Source: Agrypnia vestita
Lineage: Eukaryota; Arthropoda; Insecta; Trichoptera; Phryganeidae
Assembly (NCBI GenBank): GCA_016648135.1
Contig: JADDOH010010020.1
Span: forward strand, 62,001-126,000
Length of the DNA stretch: 64,000 bases
Direction: 5' to 3'
Under the pieces are notes generated by a model. It had not been told where the DNA came from, did no database searches, and saw only the letters and a program-made list of their open reading frames with translations. A program made the position numbers and the translations under genes. Below are positions 35,606 through 47,323 of the stretch, piece by piece (position 1 is the stretch's first letter; each line of letters starts with the position of its first letter).

Positions 35606-36358
35606 ATGTCCAAGATGTTTTTCCAAACACCTTCGAGCGGTGATAATAACAACGGCAACAACAACCTGCCCGTTGTGCCCAACCGACCGGGATCGGTCAA
35701 CAATAGTCCCATCAGGCCTTACCGCCCCCCGAGCAATATGCCCGTGGCCAACAACAACACGGCGAGCGGCGGCCCCGGGGCTCATCCGAGTAACGGGCGG
35801 ATCGTGAACGGCCCCGCGACAATAAAAACCGCTCCTCACGCTCTCGGCGGCAGCCCGAAGAGTAGAGCGCAGACGCCTATTGGCAATGGCTCCGTCTTCG
35901 TGAGAAACGGACCAGTCTCCAGAAGTGGACCTGCAGGGCAGGGTAACGAAAGGATACTAAACAATAACACCTTCGTACCGAAAGTCCCGGCTCTCAGTAA
36001 CGGAGTCGATGCCCTCGGCAGTAATGCGACTAATCCAAACAGTCCCAAACTGTTAAACACCGACCCTTCGGTTCACGGTGCGCAAAATGTGGGCAACAGT
36101 AATGTACCGCTGAATAACGTATCGTCAGACCAGAATAAGGGTTTGTCGGTGGCCCCAAACAGCGAACAAATAATGTCGGTCAACGTAACGTCTGTTAGCA
36201 ACAGCAACGACGGAATACTGGCCTCCAACAACATGTTCAACACCATGAATGGAAACAATAACAACAATGGCTATCGTTTGCTGTCTGCTCAAGGAATGGA
36301 AACCCTTCAAGTTTTCTTGAGGGAGCATGGCAACGAATGCATAAAGCAGTTTGTTCAG
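35606..36358 (+). CDS. First coding exon of an unrecognised Asn/Ser/Pro/Gly-rich protein (partial, 5' end)
   Basis: About 251 codons are open from ATG 35606. An in-frame TAA directly precedes this ATG (35603-35605) with no room for an acceptor, so translation must begin here or at the next Met four codons on; position -3 is A, a good context. The exon is GC-richer than its flanks and has strong codon-like structure. Residues 1-220 are low complexity (runs of Asn, NNP, GGSPKSR and SNG-type patches), predicted disordered, with no signal peptide or membrane segment. Residues about 224-251 (around YRLLSAQGMETLQVF and EHGNECIKQFVQ) look like an ordered amphipathic helix and are probably the start of a conserved domain continued in the next exon. 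Coding character stops at CAG|GTATTT (36356-36364), taken as the splice donor; the frame then enters AT-rich sequence and stops at 36400. A transcription or chromatin regulator is possible, but that is inference from composition only. Confidence 0.8.
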
Positions 36359-37169
36359 GTATTTAAAATTTTATTCAATAATTACAATTATTGCTTATAA
36401 ATTTTTGACGTTTAAAATTATCTTATTTTTACACAAGTACCTTTCATATTATTCTGGCGAATTAATTACACTTCTGTTTGTGAACCGCGCGTATTCATTA
36501 GCGATAGCTTTGGTTGAATTATTCAAACGAGAGCCGTGAGTGTCATTGACAGCCATGAAACGTTGATTTCGCGCGTGATTTATACCATTATTCTACGCGG
36601 ACTAATTACAACTCTCGCAATACTTTTCAATTTTTTAGCGCTCTGCCAATTAATGAAATAGACAGCGAATATTTTATTGAAGTATAATACATAGTTACAT
36701 TTTAATAATTATTATTTTCATTATATAAAACGGAGAAACGCGTTGTTACTGTACGGTTCAATATACCTTTCACCAAATATTTTATTGGTTAATTAAAAAT
36801 CCCTTTTAATTTGAAGCATCACGTGCAGTTCATCTTATTAGTTTTCTAAGAGTTGCCACCCTGGGAACTTGAAATTTAGTTAAGAGTTAAATGAAAAAAA
36901 TAATACTAGTAGATACTTATTATGGCACTATTAAACTATTATTTTATTGGAAAATTTTTGAAAAAAAAAAAACCGAGCTCTGCCCATTCCCTTGGAGTTT
37001 CTCCGCCGTGACTGAGATACAAATTTCCCCGGTACAGAACTTTGCTTCATACAGAAAAGAAGGTCATTCATGCATATCCGATTTGGAAAAAGTATTTTTT
37101 TGCTGTAAAATTGGAAGAAATTGAAAAAAAATCTTTTTCCAAATTAGAGTTCCAGTATTATCTAAACAA
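36359..37169 (+). other. Start of the long first intron
   Basis: Sequence after the donor at 36359 is AT-rich and without sustained coding character. No convincing downstream exon of the 35606 gene was found on the plus strand up to 64000, so the first intron may exceed 27 kb, or short exons may be missed. There is no recognisable repeat in 36359-37169 apart from short A and T runs. Confidence 0.5.
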
Positions 37170-37378
37170 CTAGCTGTAACCCGTCAAAAATGACGGTACT
37201 TATACATGTCGGTTCCTAAGGAATAGGTATTTATTTATTTATTTATGTATATTAAATGAGAAATTACTGTAAAGAAAAAAGAATGAAAAAATAATACTAT
37301 AAAGAAGTTACGGACGTTAAATGAAATTGCGGGGACAGACAGACGGATGGACAGACAAGGAAATTATAATAATTGGGA
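37170..37378 (-). mobile_element. Short Helitron, complete ends, minus strand
   Basis: On the plus strand it reads CTAGCTGTAACCCGTCAAAA through to AATAATTGGGA at 37378. The hairpin GTCAAAAATGAC, the GACAGACAGACGG motif and the A/T target flanks are all present. Confidence 0.85.
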
Positions 37379-37452
37379 TAATAATTTCGTTTAAATTCAC
37401 GACTAAAAAACTAAATTTCACGGCAACTAAGCGACACGGCCACTACCCTTAC
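37379..37452 (+). mobile_element. Helitron 5' fragment abutting the previous element
   Basis: Immediately after the 37170-37378 copy, ATAATAATTTCG and TTTAAATTCACGACTAAAAA recur in the opposite orientation. This is a truncated second copy placed head to head. It trails off near CCGTAAGCTG with no clear end. Confidence 0.55.
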
Positions 37453-38290
37453 CGTAAGCTGTATTACACATTGTAATATCAAGTCTTAGCTAAAGCGCAA
37501 ATCATTCATTTAAGAAAGTATTTGTTTCCCTCGATTATTCTAAATATTCGAGGTTACGTTTCGGTGAGTACGAATTTCAATTCTTTTGATGAAACTCGAT
37601 AAATTTATCGACAATGATCAGTGTAGATTTTTACAACTCAATACTTTGAGCGTCTTTATTTTAGTTTTTAAGTCATAAAACGTATATGTAAAATAATAGT
37701 TTAGTGTGCGCTAATTTAGAAATAAAAGCAATTAATCGTTTCCTTGTAAAAAATCACCCAATCTTCAATCCTTGAGTGGTTAGTCTCTTAACGAAAATTT
37801 TCCATATTTTATAATTATTTATTTTGTGCCCCTTTGGTATCTACACCATACTGATACATCCCTTTCGTAATTTTTGCGATTGATCAACATTTTTACGTTA
37901 TGTCATTTTTCTTTCTCCTTCTGTCTCAAGGCATAATTCTTTTTTCTCAGAAAAGGAGTGTATTAACTTGATTGAAATGTTACATGTTGTACATTTTATT
38001 CCGAGAAACTGAATGTGATGTTATTAGCTTTTAGAGCCTTCTTCATTGAACCATAAAGTCGTTTCAATCATACAATATATCCTACACACCAAACAATTAT
38101 CGTCGGCAGGTTTGTTACATGCGTCACGTAATATGTTATCCCGGTATTCATTAAGCACGATTATTATTAAGACACACATAACTGTTGTCTTTACTATATT
38201 GGGCTTACTAAAATAAACCAAATGTATCCCTTAGAAAGATATATATAACAAACTTGTTTTTCGAAAAAATAAAGTTGCTACTGGGACTTA

Positions 38291-38394
38291 GGCCCGAATA
38301 CAGAGTCAATACTTAAATGATTTAAATGTTGAAGTACGCTTTTAAAGCATACTTTAACCTTTATATTATTAAGTATTGTCTCTGTATTCGGACC
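38291..38394. mobile_element. 104-bp hairpin MITE with TTA target duplication
   Basis: Ends GGCCCGAATACAGAG and, inverted, GGTCCGAATACAGAG. TTA lies on both sides (38288-38290, 38395-38397). The 3-bp TWA duplication and G-rich ends fit PIF/Harbinger-type MITEs. The two arms pair for most of the length. Confidence 0.75.
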
Positions 38395-38841
38395 TTAGGC
38401 TTAGGGATAGGATAGATACCTCATTAAAAAAGTGACATATTTATATCAAATTTGATGTTTCTATATATAGGTTGCCATAATTTAATCGGTTAAACGTTCT
38501 ACCGTCCCTCGAATATAACTAGGTCGTTCTCGGTTGTTCTAATTTATTTTATTTTTTTGAAATACCGATTTGTAATCTTTCTAATTGAATCGTAATATTC
38601 AAATAAAATTTATTGTAATATCTAGCTGTATCTGATATGTTTTTTTTTTAAATTTTATTTATTTTTTAATACCTTTGTTATACCTACATATGAAAGGGAA
38701 GCCACACATATTTCATATTATTTATACAAACATATCAAACCTGACCTGGACTCGATTGTTTTTTGAATCGTAGTTTACCTAGTTAATATATCTAGCTTGT
38801 GTAATATTAAATATGATCTATTAAACAACAATTATTTAGAG

Positions 38842-39290
38842 ATGTCTCACAGAGACGAAGCTATTTATATGGGAATATAGGTATAGACTTTATAAGTCTT
38901 CGGACCTATCGTACGGCTGGCTTGAGTGATCACTTTTCACAATGCAGCGTTCACAATTCCACCCGTGATTGACCACAACACTTTTCAAATTTTTGTATGT
39001 TTTATATATGTTATACAAAACAACTCGTTTCACTTTGCTTGCGCCATCTGTGATTGAAATATTTCATCCCCATGAAATACCTATTTTGATTACAGTATGA
39101 AGTAATATTCTTTTTTATGTTCAGCCAAAGGCCCCCATATTCCCCCAAATATTCCATACCTATTTTCCTGTATAAATAGCTTCGTCTCCGCGAGACGTCT
39201 TCAATTTATCTTGACCCACTGGGTACAAAATCTAGTATTGTGTTCTTGACAAATTTGAATATACTCAAAATATTCTGAAAAGCAATTGCT
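38842..39290. mobile_element. GTCTC-hairpin MITE family, most complete copy
   Basis: The left end has GATGTCTCACAGAGACGAAG + CTATTTATAT. The right end near 39214 is its inverse (ATAAATAGCTTCGTCTCCGC + GAGACGTC). Each terminus is itself a small hairpin (GTCTC...GAGAC). The flank 39222-39280 (TAGTATTGTGTTCTTGACAA) recurs inverted at 41045-41100 and directly at 26060-26100, so the element is wider than the TIR pair. Confidence 0.75.
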
Positions 39291-39393
39291 CGCTCGCTAC
39301 GGTATTGTGGTATTGTTCAGTTGACTGTTTTAGACCGAGGCGGGCGTCGTGGTTCAGCGTTATAACCCGTTATTATTGCTATTCCCTATAATG

Positions 39394-39573
39394 AAGGAGC
39401 GAGGGCGGCTGAAATTCAGTCAGACGTCTTCAGTGTTCGAATGGCGAAAATTGTTCAAAGAGGATCTCGAACGCGAGGAGAATGAAGCGAACGGTTTTTC
39501 AGTCAATGATACGACAATTGCGCGACCTGAAAAGCTCATACAAAACAAAAGTGAAATTCTGGGTACTATGCGT
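39394..39573 (+). CDS. Candidate exon, charged protein segment, function unknown
   Basis: The frame beginning with Met 39391 or an upstream Met (39349) encodes a charged segment (around EWRKLFKEDLEREENEANG) and ends at a good donor, ATGC|GTAAGT, near 39573. The sequence just upstream (39290-39350) is GC-richer and contains TCAGTTG, which resembles an initiator. The frame continues only to a stop at 39597. It is not recognised. Against it: short length, no identified partner exon, and a position between inverted repeat copies at about 39222 and 41105, so it may belong to a mobile element rather than a host gene. Confidence 0.25.
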
Positions 39574-40389
39574 AAGTTATCTTCAAATTATGCCTAAATT
39601 CGTAGCACTATCACCATACTACATAATACATACAATACCATACTCTGTGACTGCACAATTCAATTAAGTGCACATCGGTGGCTGCCATATGGTTTTCAGA
39701 AAAATGTCGTGTAATTAAATTTATACAATTCTAAAACAATGCTTAGTACAGTGAATATAATTAAATAGGATCATTTTGGTGATTTGATCGTGTTGAAAGA
39801 ACGATAGAATCTATTTATTTATTAACGCCCTTCAAGGCTTTTACAAACAATAAGGTATAGTGTACATTGAATTAATTAATACTTTTAACAATTCATAGTG
39901 ATTGCCTGTGAAATATAAAAAAGAACATATAATAATATAAAGTGGAAATCAAATACAAATACACAATTCAGCAGTAATAGATAAATATAATATAAAGTAA
40001 AAAGCAAGTATATAGCAAAAGCAGAAGCTTAAAGGAAGCACAATGTAATAAAACTACAACAAAATAATAATATAAAGTAGAAAGCAATAGAAAGAATGAA
40101 TAAAGAGAGAAAGATATATAACGCAAATTTCAACGGCGCCAAAAACTGTGCGACAAAAAATTGGCATGACAAGATAAATTGGAAAATCGTGAGCCTTAAC
40201 AATCGACAGGATTGCATGCACTAATATATGAATTTAGATAGAAGAGTTGCGTGCAAGGATAAAAGAGTGTAGCGCTTCAACCTCTCTGCCTACCCCAGTG
40301 TAGAATCAGCGTGATGGTAAGTTAGTTAACACAATGCGTTATAACGAGAGGAAAGCTTATGTATTAAAATTGTATCCTCGCAATATACG

Positions 40390-40545
40390 TCGGTGTAATG
40401 CTGGCTGTAGCGTAGTAGATAGAATAAAGAAATGCAATGGTTTGATGAGATGGCTAGGTAATGTGGTAGGAAAGTACGAGCAAGGTGAAGATATACGAGG
40501 CGACTGTTGAATACAACAGGAACAGAGGGCGACCGAAAAAATGAA
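40390..40545 (+). pseudogene. RTE-like fragment, related to 47324
   Basis: GCSVVDRIKK followed by MRWLGNV and, out of frame, YEATVE-like sequence and RNRGRPKK. It shares GCSVVDRIKK exactly with the 47324 copy. Stops and frameshifts are present. Confidence 0.6.
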
Positions 40546-41044
40546 GACCTCAGATACTAAATGTAGTTTAATAATGCAATCTTCTAAGAAACTTTTACGT
40601 TCTTCTATCCACAGGCATTTATTTTCTTTATACACTCACACTAGGCCAGGTATCGGAGATTACGTTAAATGTGTGTGACTTTCTTCTCCATCTTCCTGTC
40701 GACAATTCGTGCCGTCATGTAAGGGCCACTTAAAGAACACTTTAAATGTAAAACAAATATATTGAACATGAAAAATCTAATCAATACAGTTGCGGTCAAC
40801 TGGACAATTCCGACGTACCTGAAACGTAAAATCATCCAGTGGTGGAAAATTATATACTATTATATAATGTGTGACAACAAGATTATTCAGTTCGAATTTA
40901 TTCATCTGTCGCCAAAAGTTGTGATGTGATATGATTTATAATTTACATAGGATTTGCTATATCTTTTCTAACCAAATCCACATGTCATCTCATTTTACAT
41001 CAATTTCAGCCGAACTACGGGACAAAAAATATATTTTACCTTAA

Positions 41045-41215
41045 GAATATTTTGAGTATGTTCAAATTTTTCAAGAACACAATACTGGATTTTATCCCCA
41101 GGGGGACATCATTAATCAATATATATATTATAGACGTCTCGTAGAGACGAAGCTACTTTTTTAATATGAAAATGTAGATATAGAAATCTTTTTGAGTATC
41201 CGTGGCAGAAAATTT
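41045..41215. mobile_element. GTCTC-family copy, terminal part
   Basis: The outer flank appears inverted relative to 39222 (GAACACAATACTGGATTTTA). It is followed by GACGTCTCGTAGAGACGAAG at about 41131 and about 60 bases of interior. Confidence 0.6.
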
Positions 41216-41339
41216 TTTTCTTTCTTTATTTGACAACTTATATTTCAGATATTCAGATTTAGTTATTATTTAAAATAAGAGATGTGGAGGGTGGGATAGA
41301 TTTTACACAGGCCCAAAAAACTGACTAGGTATGCATAAT

Positions 41340-41580
41340 TCGGACATCGCAGGTGGAAGATAATATGGGCATAGCTATATTTTCTTTAGGATCGTAGAGT
41401 GCAACTGAGAAAAATTAGAAATGTATGGCATTCAATATATATTAGGTGGTACACATTTATATCGTTGAGTGGGGTGGGTTGGTTAAGGCAAGGATTGAGG
41501 GTGGGTGCTTATGTTTTGCGCAGGATTTTAAAAACTATCTTTGCAAAAATTTGTTAAAATCGCACAAAAGGTCGAAAAAT
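41340..41580 (+). repeat. Second copy of the 12960-13640 repeat
   Basis: GGGCATAGCTATATTTTCTT, ACACATTTATATCGTTGAG, GTGGGGTGGGTTGG and TTATGTTTTGCGCAGGATTT follow the order of the first copy without the SINE. Confidence 0.5.
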
Positions 41581-43059
41581 GTATAGAAAACGCATATACA
41601 TATTAAATTATATTAATTTTTTTTCAATTAAATTGCTACGAATAATTTTACTTATTATACAATTGTCACTGATAAGATCACTCACTCTATTAAAAATATC
41701 CAACATTTACCTATTTTTTGGATTTCTGGGCTTCGTCATCGATGTAAACCTTTCTCGCTATATTCAGGGCATATTTGAATTTCAAATTCGTGCTTTCACA
41801 ATGTTATATAAATATGCCGCTTCCGACGCCATGTTCTATATTCCGGAACACGGAATATGATATTATTGTCCCTTCGAGCACACCCAGATACAGATACAAG
41901 CTCTCCCGTTACTGGATGGACAAAAATTTACGGTGGAGGTCGATTCGTATCCCGATCGATATTATTTTATTTATTTTTCATAAGACACTAATAGAATACT
42001 GGGTACAAAATACATTTAAAAAAAAACAATACATTATTGTTTAATAAAGATTGTATAAATGTAGTGTGATTATGTAAAAATATGTAAATGAATAGTTGAT
42101 TTAATTTGTTCCATTGGTTCAGGTTATTGTCAGGAAAATGGGTGCTATGTAGCAGTGACTTTTTGAATGATGATATGGTATCTGCAAGAATATCAGCATT
42201 AACTTTAAAATCAGCACAATATATATTGTATGTACTGCACTTTTGTGATAGTTCACCGGGTGCAACATGCAAATAGCTCCACTGAGAATCTTGTGTAGCA
42301 TAACAAGATCAGATATTTTCCGCCGGGACTTTAAAAATTAAAATGTGTCAGCGAATTATACATGTATTATTATCATATTCCACTAGCGATTTTCTCGACA
42401 AAAAAATGTTGATCAAATACGCAAAAATCTCACCGAGATTCAAACCCCTGACATTTTTAATGCTGGCGGCATTTGCGTGCAATAAAGTGTCCTTTAGAGG
42501 CACAGTTTAGTGGGCTTTCGTGTTCCGTTAATCATTTTAGGCATCAGGAGTATAAAGGAACCGGAAGGTAATTAGAATCTGGTGACAGCTAGAACTAGGT
42601 GGCGGTAGATAAGACTACTTGACGTTTAAATGGAGAAGGCTAAAATGATTAGTTGCGGTCAGTAAATAACCGCGTTTATTAATTTGTTTTTATTTTTTTA
42701 TTATACCGATTATTTATCAACAGGTCGTTAATGACCCTAATCCCAGTGTAAAAGGAAAGATGGAAAATGTCGTATTATTTTTACGGAAAACGGAAAACTT
42801 AGTAACCTGCTACATTTTCTCAATTTTACCTCAGTTCACGACAAAATTTTCGACGTTAACTATTTTTAGCATATGGTCCTTTGTTGAAAACTTGTTTTGA
42901 AGTTATTTAAAAAATACCTTCTTAAAAAGACATGTAATGTGGATTAATACTCAAAGTTACAACATGTTATTTATGTTAGTATATAACCACTAAAAATTAC
43001 TTTTTTGTGTACCGGTTTCGAGACGTAACCTGCCTCTTCGTCAGGACAACCAGTACACT

Positions 43060-43616
43060 AGCATGTGCGAGGCATACATTAAGAGTAGAATAGGATATAT
43101 TACGATACCCTTCTGGGTAACCGGAAACAAGACAAACCTAAACAGACTCCAACGACAGCAAAATGAAATATTGAAAATGTCTACAATTTGAAATACCTGA
43201 CATCAACTGAAACGGTTTACCGAATAACATTACAAAAATCGAAACACTACAGCTCATTCTATCTATCTAACAAATATCTAAATACAAGACGAAGACACAA
43301 AATAGACGAAAATCATCAACACTACACTATAACGGTTCAAAACTACCACATAACTCAAGCCAAAACAAAAACAGGACAATCACGACTAATTTGTAATGGA
43401 TTAATATTATACAACGAACTACCACAACAGACCAAACAATTAACTATTAACAATTTCAAAATAAAAGTGACAAAAATGCTAACACTCAGCCAAATATAAT
43501 AAATGATTTTGTGTCATTATTACATTTTTATATTGATGTATGTAAAAAAAAATGTTATCCATAGACCTTTCAGGTCTCTGCCACATTTTAAATAAAACAA
43601 AATAAAAATTAAATAT
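43060..43616 (+). mobile_element. 5'-truncated Jockey/CR1-like LINE 3' end
   Basis: It is flanked by CACT on both sides (43056-43059, 43617-43620) and ends in AATAAAACAAAATAAAAATT. It carries the tail of a reverse-transcriptase ORF. The 3' untranslated part (43510-43600) matches 16537-16605. Confidence 0.75.
43090..43499 (+). pseudogene. LINE ORF2 C-terminal fragment
   Basis: The frame with GYITIPFWVTGNKTN and LNRLQRQQNEILKM (43090-43180) resembles the YG-(x)n-WG-(x)n-L-(x)2-LQ-(x)n-I region at the end of the RT domain. It continues after a frameshift into 43188-43499 (SRLICNGLILYNELPQQTKQ, then FKIKVTK), the usual LYN-LP closing motif of Jockey/CR1-type ORF2. It is only the last ~130 residues of a protein of several hundred. 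Confidence 0.65.
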
Positions 43617-44447
43617 CACTACACACCGCAGCCATAGTATTATTTGCACACCAACACCTTCACAAAATACTCTTCACATGCGCGTTACTCTAACTAAAAG
43701 CCAACATGCACTCAAGTGTGCATGCACTCACGGCCTTTAGTTAGAGTAACATGCATGTTAAGAGTATTTTGTGAAGGTGTTGGTGTGTAAATAATACTAT
43801 GGTTGTGGTGTGTAGTGTACTGGTTGTCCTGACGAAGAGACGGGTTACGTCTTGAAACCGGTAGACAAAAAAGTAATTTTTAATGGTTATATTCTAACAC
43901 AAACAACATTTTGTTAAAATGTCTGACCACAATGTTAAAAATTTATAAAAATAATGAAAGTGTTAGAATTTTGTTAATACACGAGGTTCGATAATAATTA
44001 TTGTTGGTTAACATGAAATACCCGGAATGCTGGTATTCATAAAAGTTACGAAACTCGTACAGAAAATGTGTAATTCAATTCCCATCCACCAACCAGCCGA
44101 ACACAGTCACGTTTCCAGGGGTTGAATTAAAACATCATACCAGACATAAAATTACTTTTCAAATTTCAGAAGGAAAATTCTAAACATCGTCATTCCCGTC
44201 TTGATTGCATTTCAGCAAAAAAAATTACAAGTTCTTGATAACAAATGAATTCCCCGATCCAGAGTTTTTTTTTTTTTTGATGGAAGATCACCCCGATTGA
44301 GTTACGTGGAAACAATTTGTCATCGTCGGAGTTCGCAAGCAGATTCGTAGTGGTTAGAGCATACAGTTTTTTATTGACAAGTATATACTCGTACGGTTAC
44401 ATTATCAAAATACCATCATTCGTACCTGGAGAAAAGGTCATTTTTCA

Positions 44448-44849
44448 TACCTCAATAATAATTATTTAGTTGTCTGTCTGTTCTGTTCATGTAACGTCCG
44501 TAACTTTTTTGTAAAAAAATTTTCTTTAAATTTTTTTTCTTTCTTTTTTTAAGAACGAAAAACGATACACGGACATTTCATGCAACGACAAAAGATCTAC
44601 GGGAATTTGGACCAACGACAAAAAATCCACGAGAAATTGGTCCAAATACAAAATGTCCACGACAAAAATCCCACACGACAAAGTTCTTGTGTTATTATTT
44701 CGAAAATAATAATTTCGTTGTCTGTCTGTCCGTAACTGCCGGTAACGTCGTTACTTCTTTTTTAAAAACTTTATTATTTATAAATAAATACGTATTCCTT
44801 AGAAACCGACATGTAATCGCACGTCATTTTTGACGGGTTACAGCTGGTA
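44448..44849 (+). mobile_element. Helitron pair with internal minisatellite
   Basis: A family 5' motif at about 44450-44510 (TTGTCTGTCTGTTCTG, GTAACGTCCGTAAC) is followed by about three degenerate ~33-bp units at 44580-44690 (ACGACAAAA, CACGAGAAATTGGTCC). A second 5' motif is at 44698, and a 3' end at 44820-44849 has hairpin GTCATTTTTGAC and ACAGCTGG, where CTAG has become CTGG. Confidence 0.65.
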
Positions 44850-45374
44850 TTTATCATTGAAATAGCAACGCCATTATCTAGCATTATTTAGATTCTGATT
44901 ACTTTATTACAGTTCAAAATTCGTCGTCATTACTAAAAAATTTTTATCTGTAATCAAAACTCTTAAGTCATCCGCTAAAGCTCTTGCCAACCGTCTCATA
45001 ACTCGACCTGCCCATTTTATAATTGTTTTTGATACGCCCCCTTCACCCCTATTTTCTCCCCCGTCCCGCTATACCAAGCCACTGACAATGACTCTTGACA
45101 CTGGCAACCAATAAATAAATGGTCACTTCCAATCTCGTCTAACCAAAAACAGAACGTAGGTATATCTAGCAAAACTGACCAGATTTACCGGCCTGATTAC
45201 GCAGTAATGCCGCGACTTACGAACATTCTGGGTTACGTTATTCGCTCGCCAAACGGTTTTGCTGCATTTGTAAATATGATTCAATTTAAAAAAATATTAC
45301 ATACATGATAAACATTTATTATTACATTTAATTTACATTACCTATTATGCAATTAATTCTCATATTATCATTAC

Positions 45375-45475
45375 CATCATTGGCGCTACAGCTCACTGTG
45401 AGCCTTGGTCTCCTCCAGAATTTTTCGCCATTCTAACCGGTCCATCGCCCGCCTTTTCCAGTTTGCAATTAATTC
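45375..45475 (-). mobile_element. RTE-like LINE 3' tail, minus strand
   Basis: CATCATTGGCGCTACAGC, GAGCCTTGGTCTCCTCCAG and CGGTCCATCGCCCGCCTTTT are the reverse complement of the typical RTE 3' end, with an ATG-rich tail on the minus strand. Confidence 0.45.
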
Positions 45476-45542
45476 TAATCAGTTATCATATAATTCTCTC
45501 TTTATTTAATTCTAAATATACAGAGAGAACACACATAATAAA

Positions 45543-45992
45543 AAGTAACCCATAAAAACCAGGTTTTTATTATACTCCCTTTCTTTTTAAAATATAACAA
45601 CAATTAAAGACAAATTAAAACATATAACATAACACTAAACTTACAGTAGGTAATTTAGATTTACGACATTCGCAGTGAAGTACCTACTATTCACACTGAC
45701 GGAGTAATTCAAATTTAGAAAATATTCCGCGACGTTATCGGGCCGTCGTAATCAAACTTTTCTAATGATTCCAATTTGAAAAAACCAATAAAATTTCTAA
45801 AAATCCGAAATTATACTATAATTATTAATTTTTTTTAACGAAAATTTGATCGATCTTCTTGATCGTCGCCACGAGTCTACTTGCCAAGTTTCAGCTCGAT
45901 TGGATCACGGGAAAGGGGTCAAAAATCGATCCAAAGTTTTTGTTGACGGCAAGCAAGCAGACGCCACGAGTTAATATAAAGGGAGTAAAAAT
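45543..45992 (+). repeat. Dispersed element X, copy 2
   Basis: Same ends as copy 1, internally shorter (it lacks the AAAATGTCAGATGTTTTG segment). The 65-codon frame from 45859 and its counterpart at 52395 differ by a few residues, but most of the frame also lies in the nucleotide-conserved block, so coding is not indicated. Confidence 0.7.
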
Positions 45993-47323
45993 TAAGAATA
46001 TAAACAAGATCTCTTATGAAAGTTGTACTAGAATCCTGTTTCGGAAAATCCCTTAGAGATATGGAGCAGATCAACGTGCAAAGTGATATTGTTCAGCATA
46101 TCAGTAACTCTTTCAACAGGTATAACCGTCGGCTGGTTGGTCCGCAACGTGGACGGACGCGTTGTATATGACTGGAAATTCAAATATCCTGGAACTGGAA
46201 GTGAAGGTGACCCAGGGCCGAGACTTGCGGAGGTACATACAAGCTGTGTAACTGTGTATTGAACCCACGTTATTGATGTTAATACAGAAATAAATGAAAA
46301 TAAAAAGAAGAAGAAGAAAAAACATGAAAATATGACGACAGTATAAGAGTTCAAGAATTCGTTTCATATTGGCTTGACAATAAACCACTCGCTTCATTCG
46401 AAACGACCGGCATCAAAAGCTAACATGCCAGTGAATAAATACAATGTTTATTCTGGTTTAATAATTAAAATGTCCAACCACGAAGTTATCTTGCTTCAAA
46501 TGATAAAAAATAAAATATTTTATATCCACAGCACGAGAATGCGCCACCGCCAGACATGTGAAGTAAAAAAATTCAGTGTATTTTTTGTAATGTCAAAACA
46601 AATTTAAATTTCAAGAATCCCCGCATACACAGAGCAATTACATTATCTTGTTTAAACGAAAGCCGTGTTTACATGTTGTATTTTCACATTATTATTACTT
46701 GTTACTCTTTACTGTTTGTTCCATTGTGTGGCGTCTTGGAGATTAAAATTGTTCATTCACTTCGTTTACAAAATTTCTTTACACTCATTAAAAAATATGA
46801 ATACATACATAATGTTGCCTTTATATTTTATTCAACCATTTTACCCACTTCGCCTATTGTGAACGTTCTTTTAAAAATGATCCTCGAAAGCGGCTTTTCA
46901 TGTTAATGCCATATTCCTTTTCGTATTCTTATTTATGAAATCTTGAAACTCGGTAAATAATGTTTATTTTTTCGCGACAAAAGAGTTTTTCATATTTTAA
47001 ATTGCTTTTGAAATATCACCTGATCTCTTGTAATGGGATGAGAAGACTATAAGCCGCTTTACTTGTCTCGTGTTCATGCAGGATCTTGTCACGTTCATGT
47101 AAGATCCTTTTCACGAGGACAGCTTTCTTTTGGATGACTACACAGGGAATACGTATTGATCTTTGAATTCATTCACGACACAAAGCCATGGACAAAATAT
47201 TTTGCTGGCTTCGTGGTATATTTTGTTTGATAAAATCGATATTTTGTTTTATGATTATATAAGTGCGAGGACATATCTAAACCCAAATTATGTGATTTGT
47301 AAATTCCAAGAAGACTGAATACT

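Larger units (their letters stand above)
42961..43915. mobile_element. Palindromic MITE interrupted by a LINE
   Basis: Outer arms 42961-43059 and 43817-43915 share TAAAAATTACTTTTTTGTG, ACCGGTTTC and CGTCAGGACAACCAGTACACT inverted. The palindrome resumes at 43617 and folds on itself around 43718. Removing 43060-43616 leaves a continuous ~400-bp near-palindrome. Confidence 0.85.
44850..47323. other. Spacer with scattered retroposon tails
   Basis: Outside element X and the RTE tail, 46010-46320 ends in AATAAATGAAAATAAAAAG + AAGAAGAAG and may be a retroposed fragment. Minus frames 46028 and 46113 and plus frames 46374-46906 are not recognised. Confidence 0.35.

Noticed and set aside
43188..43499. 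Novel 103-aa gene
   Set aside because: The LYN-LP closing motif, 3' A-rich tail and target duplication show it is the end of a truncated LINE.
45859..46056. Small conserved protein shared with 52395-52577
   Set aside because: Both frames start in the nucleotide-conserved 3' block of dispersed element X and diverge beyond it, so the similarity is explained by the repeat.
46028..46354. Minus-strand membrane protein (Phe-rich start)
   Set aside because: The Phe run comes from an AAG/AAA-rich retroposon-like tail read on the opposite strand.
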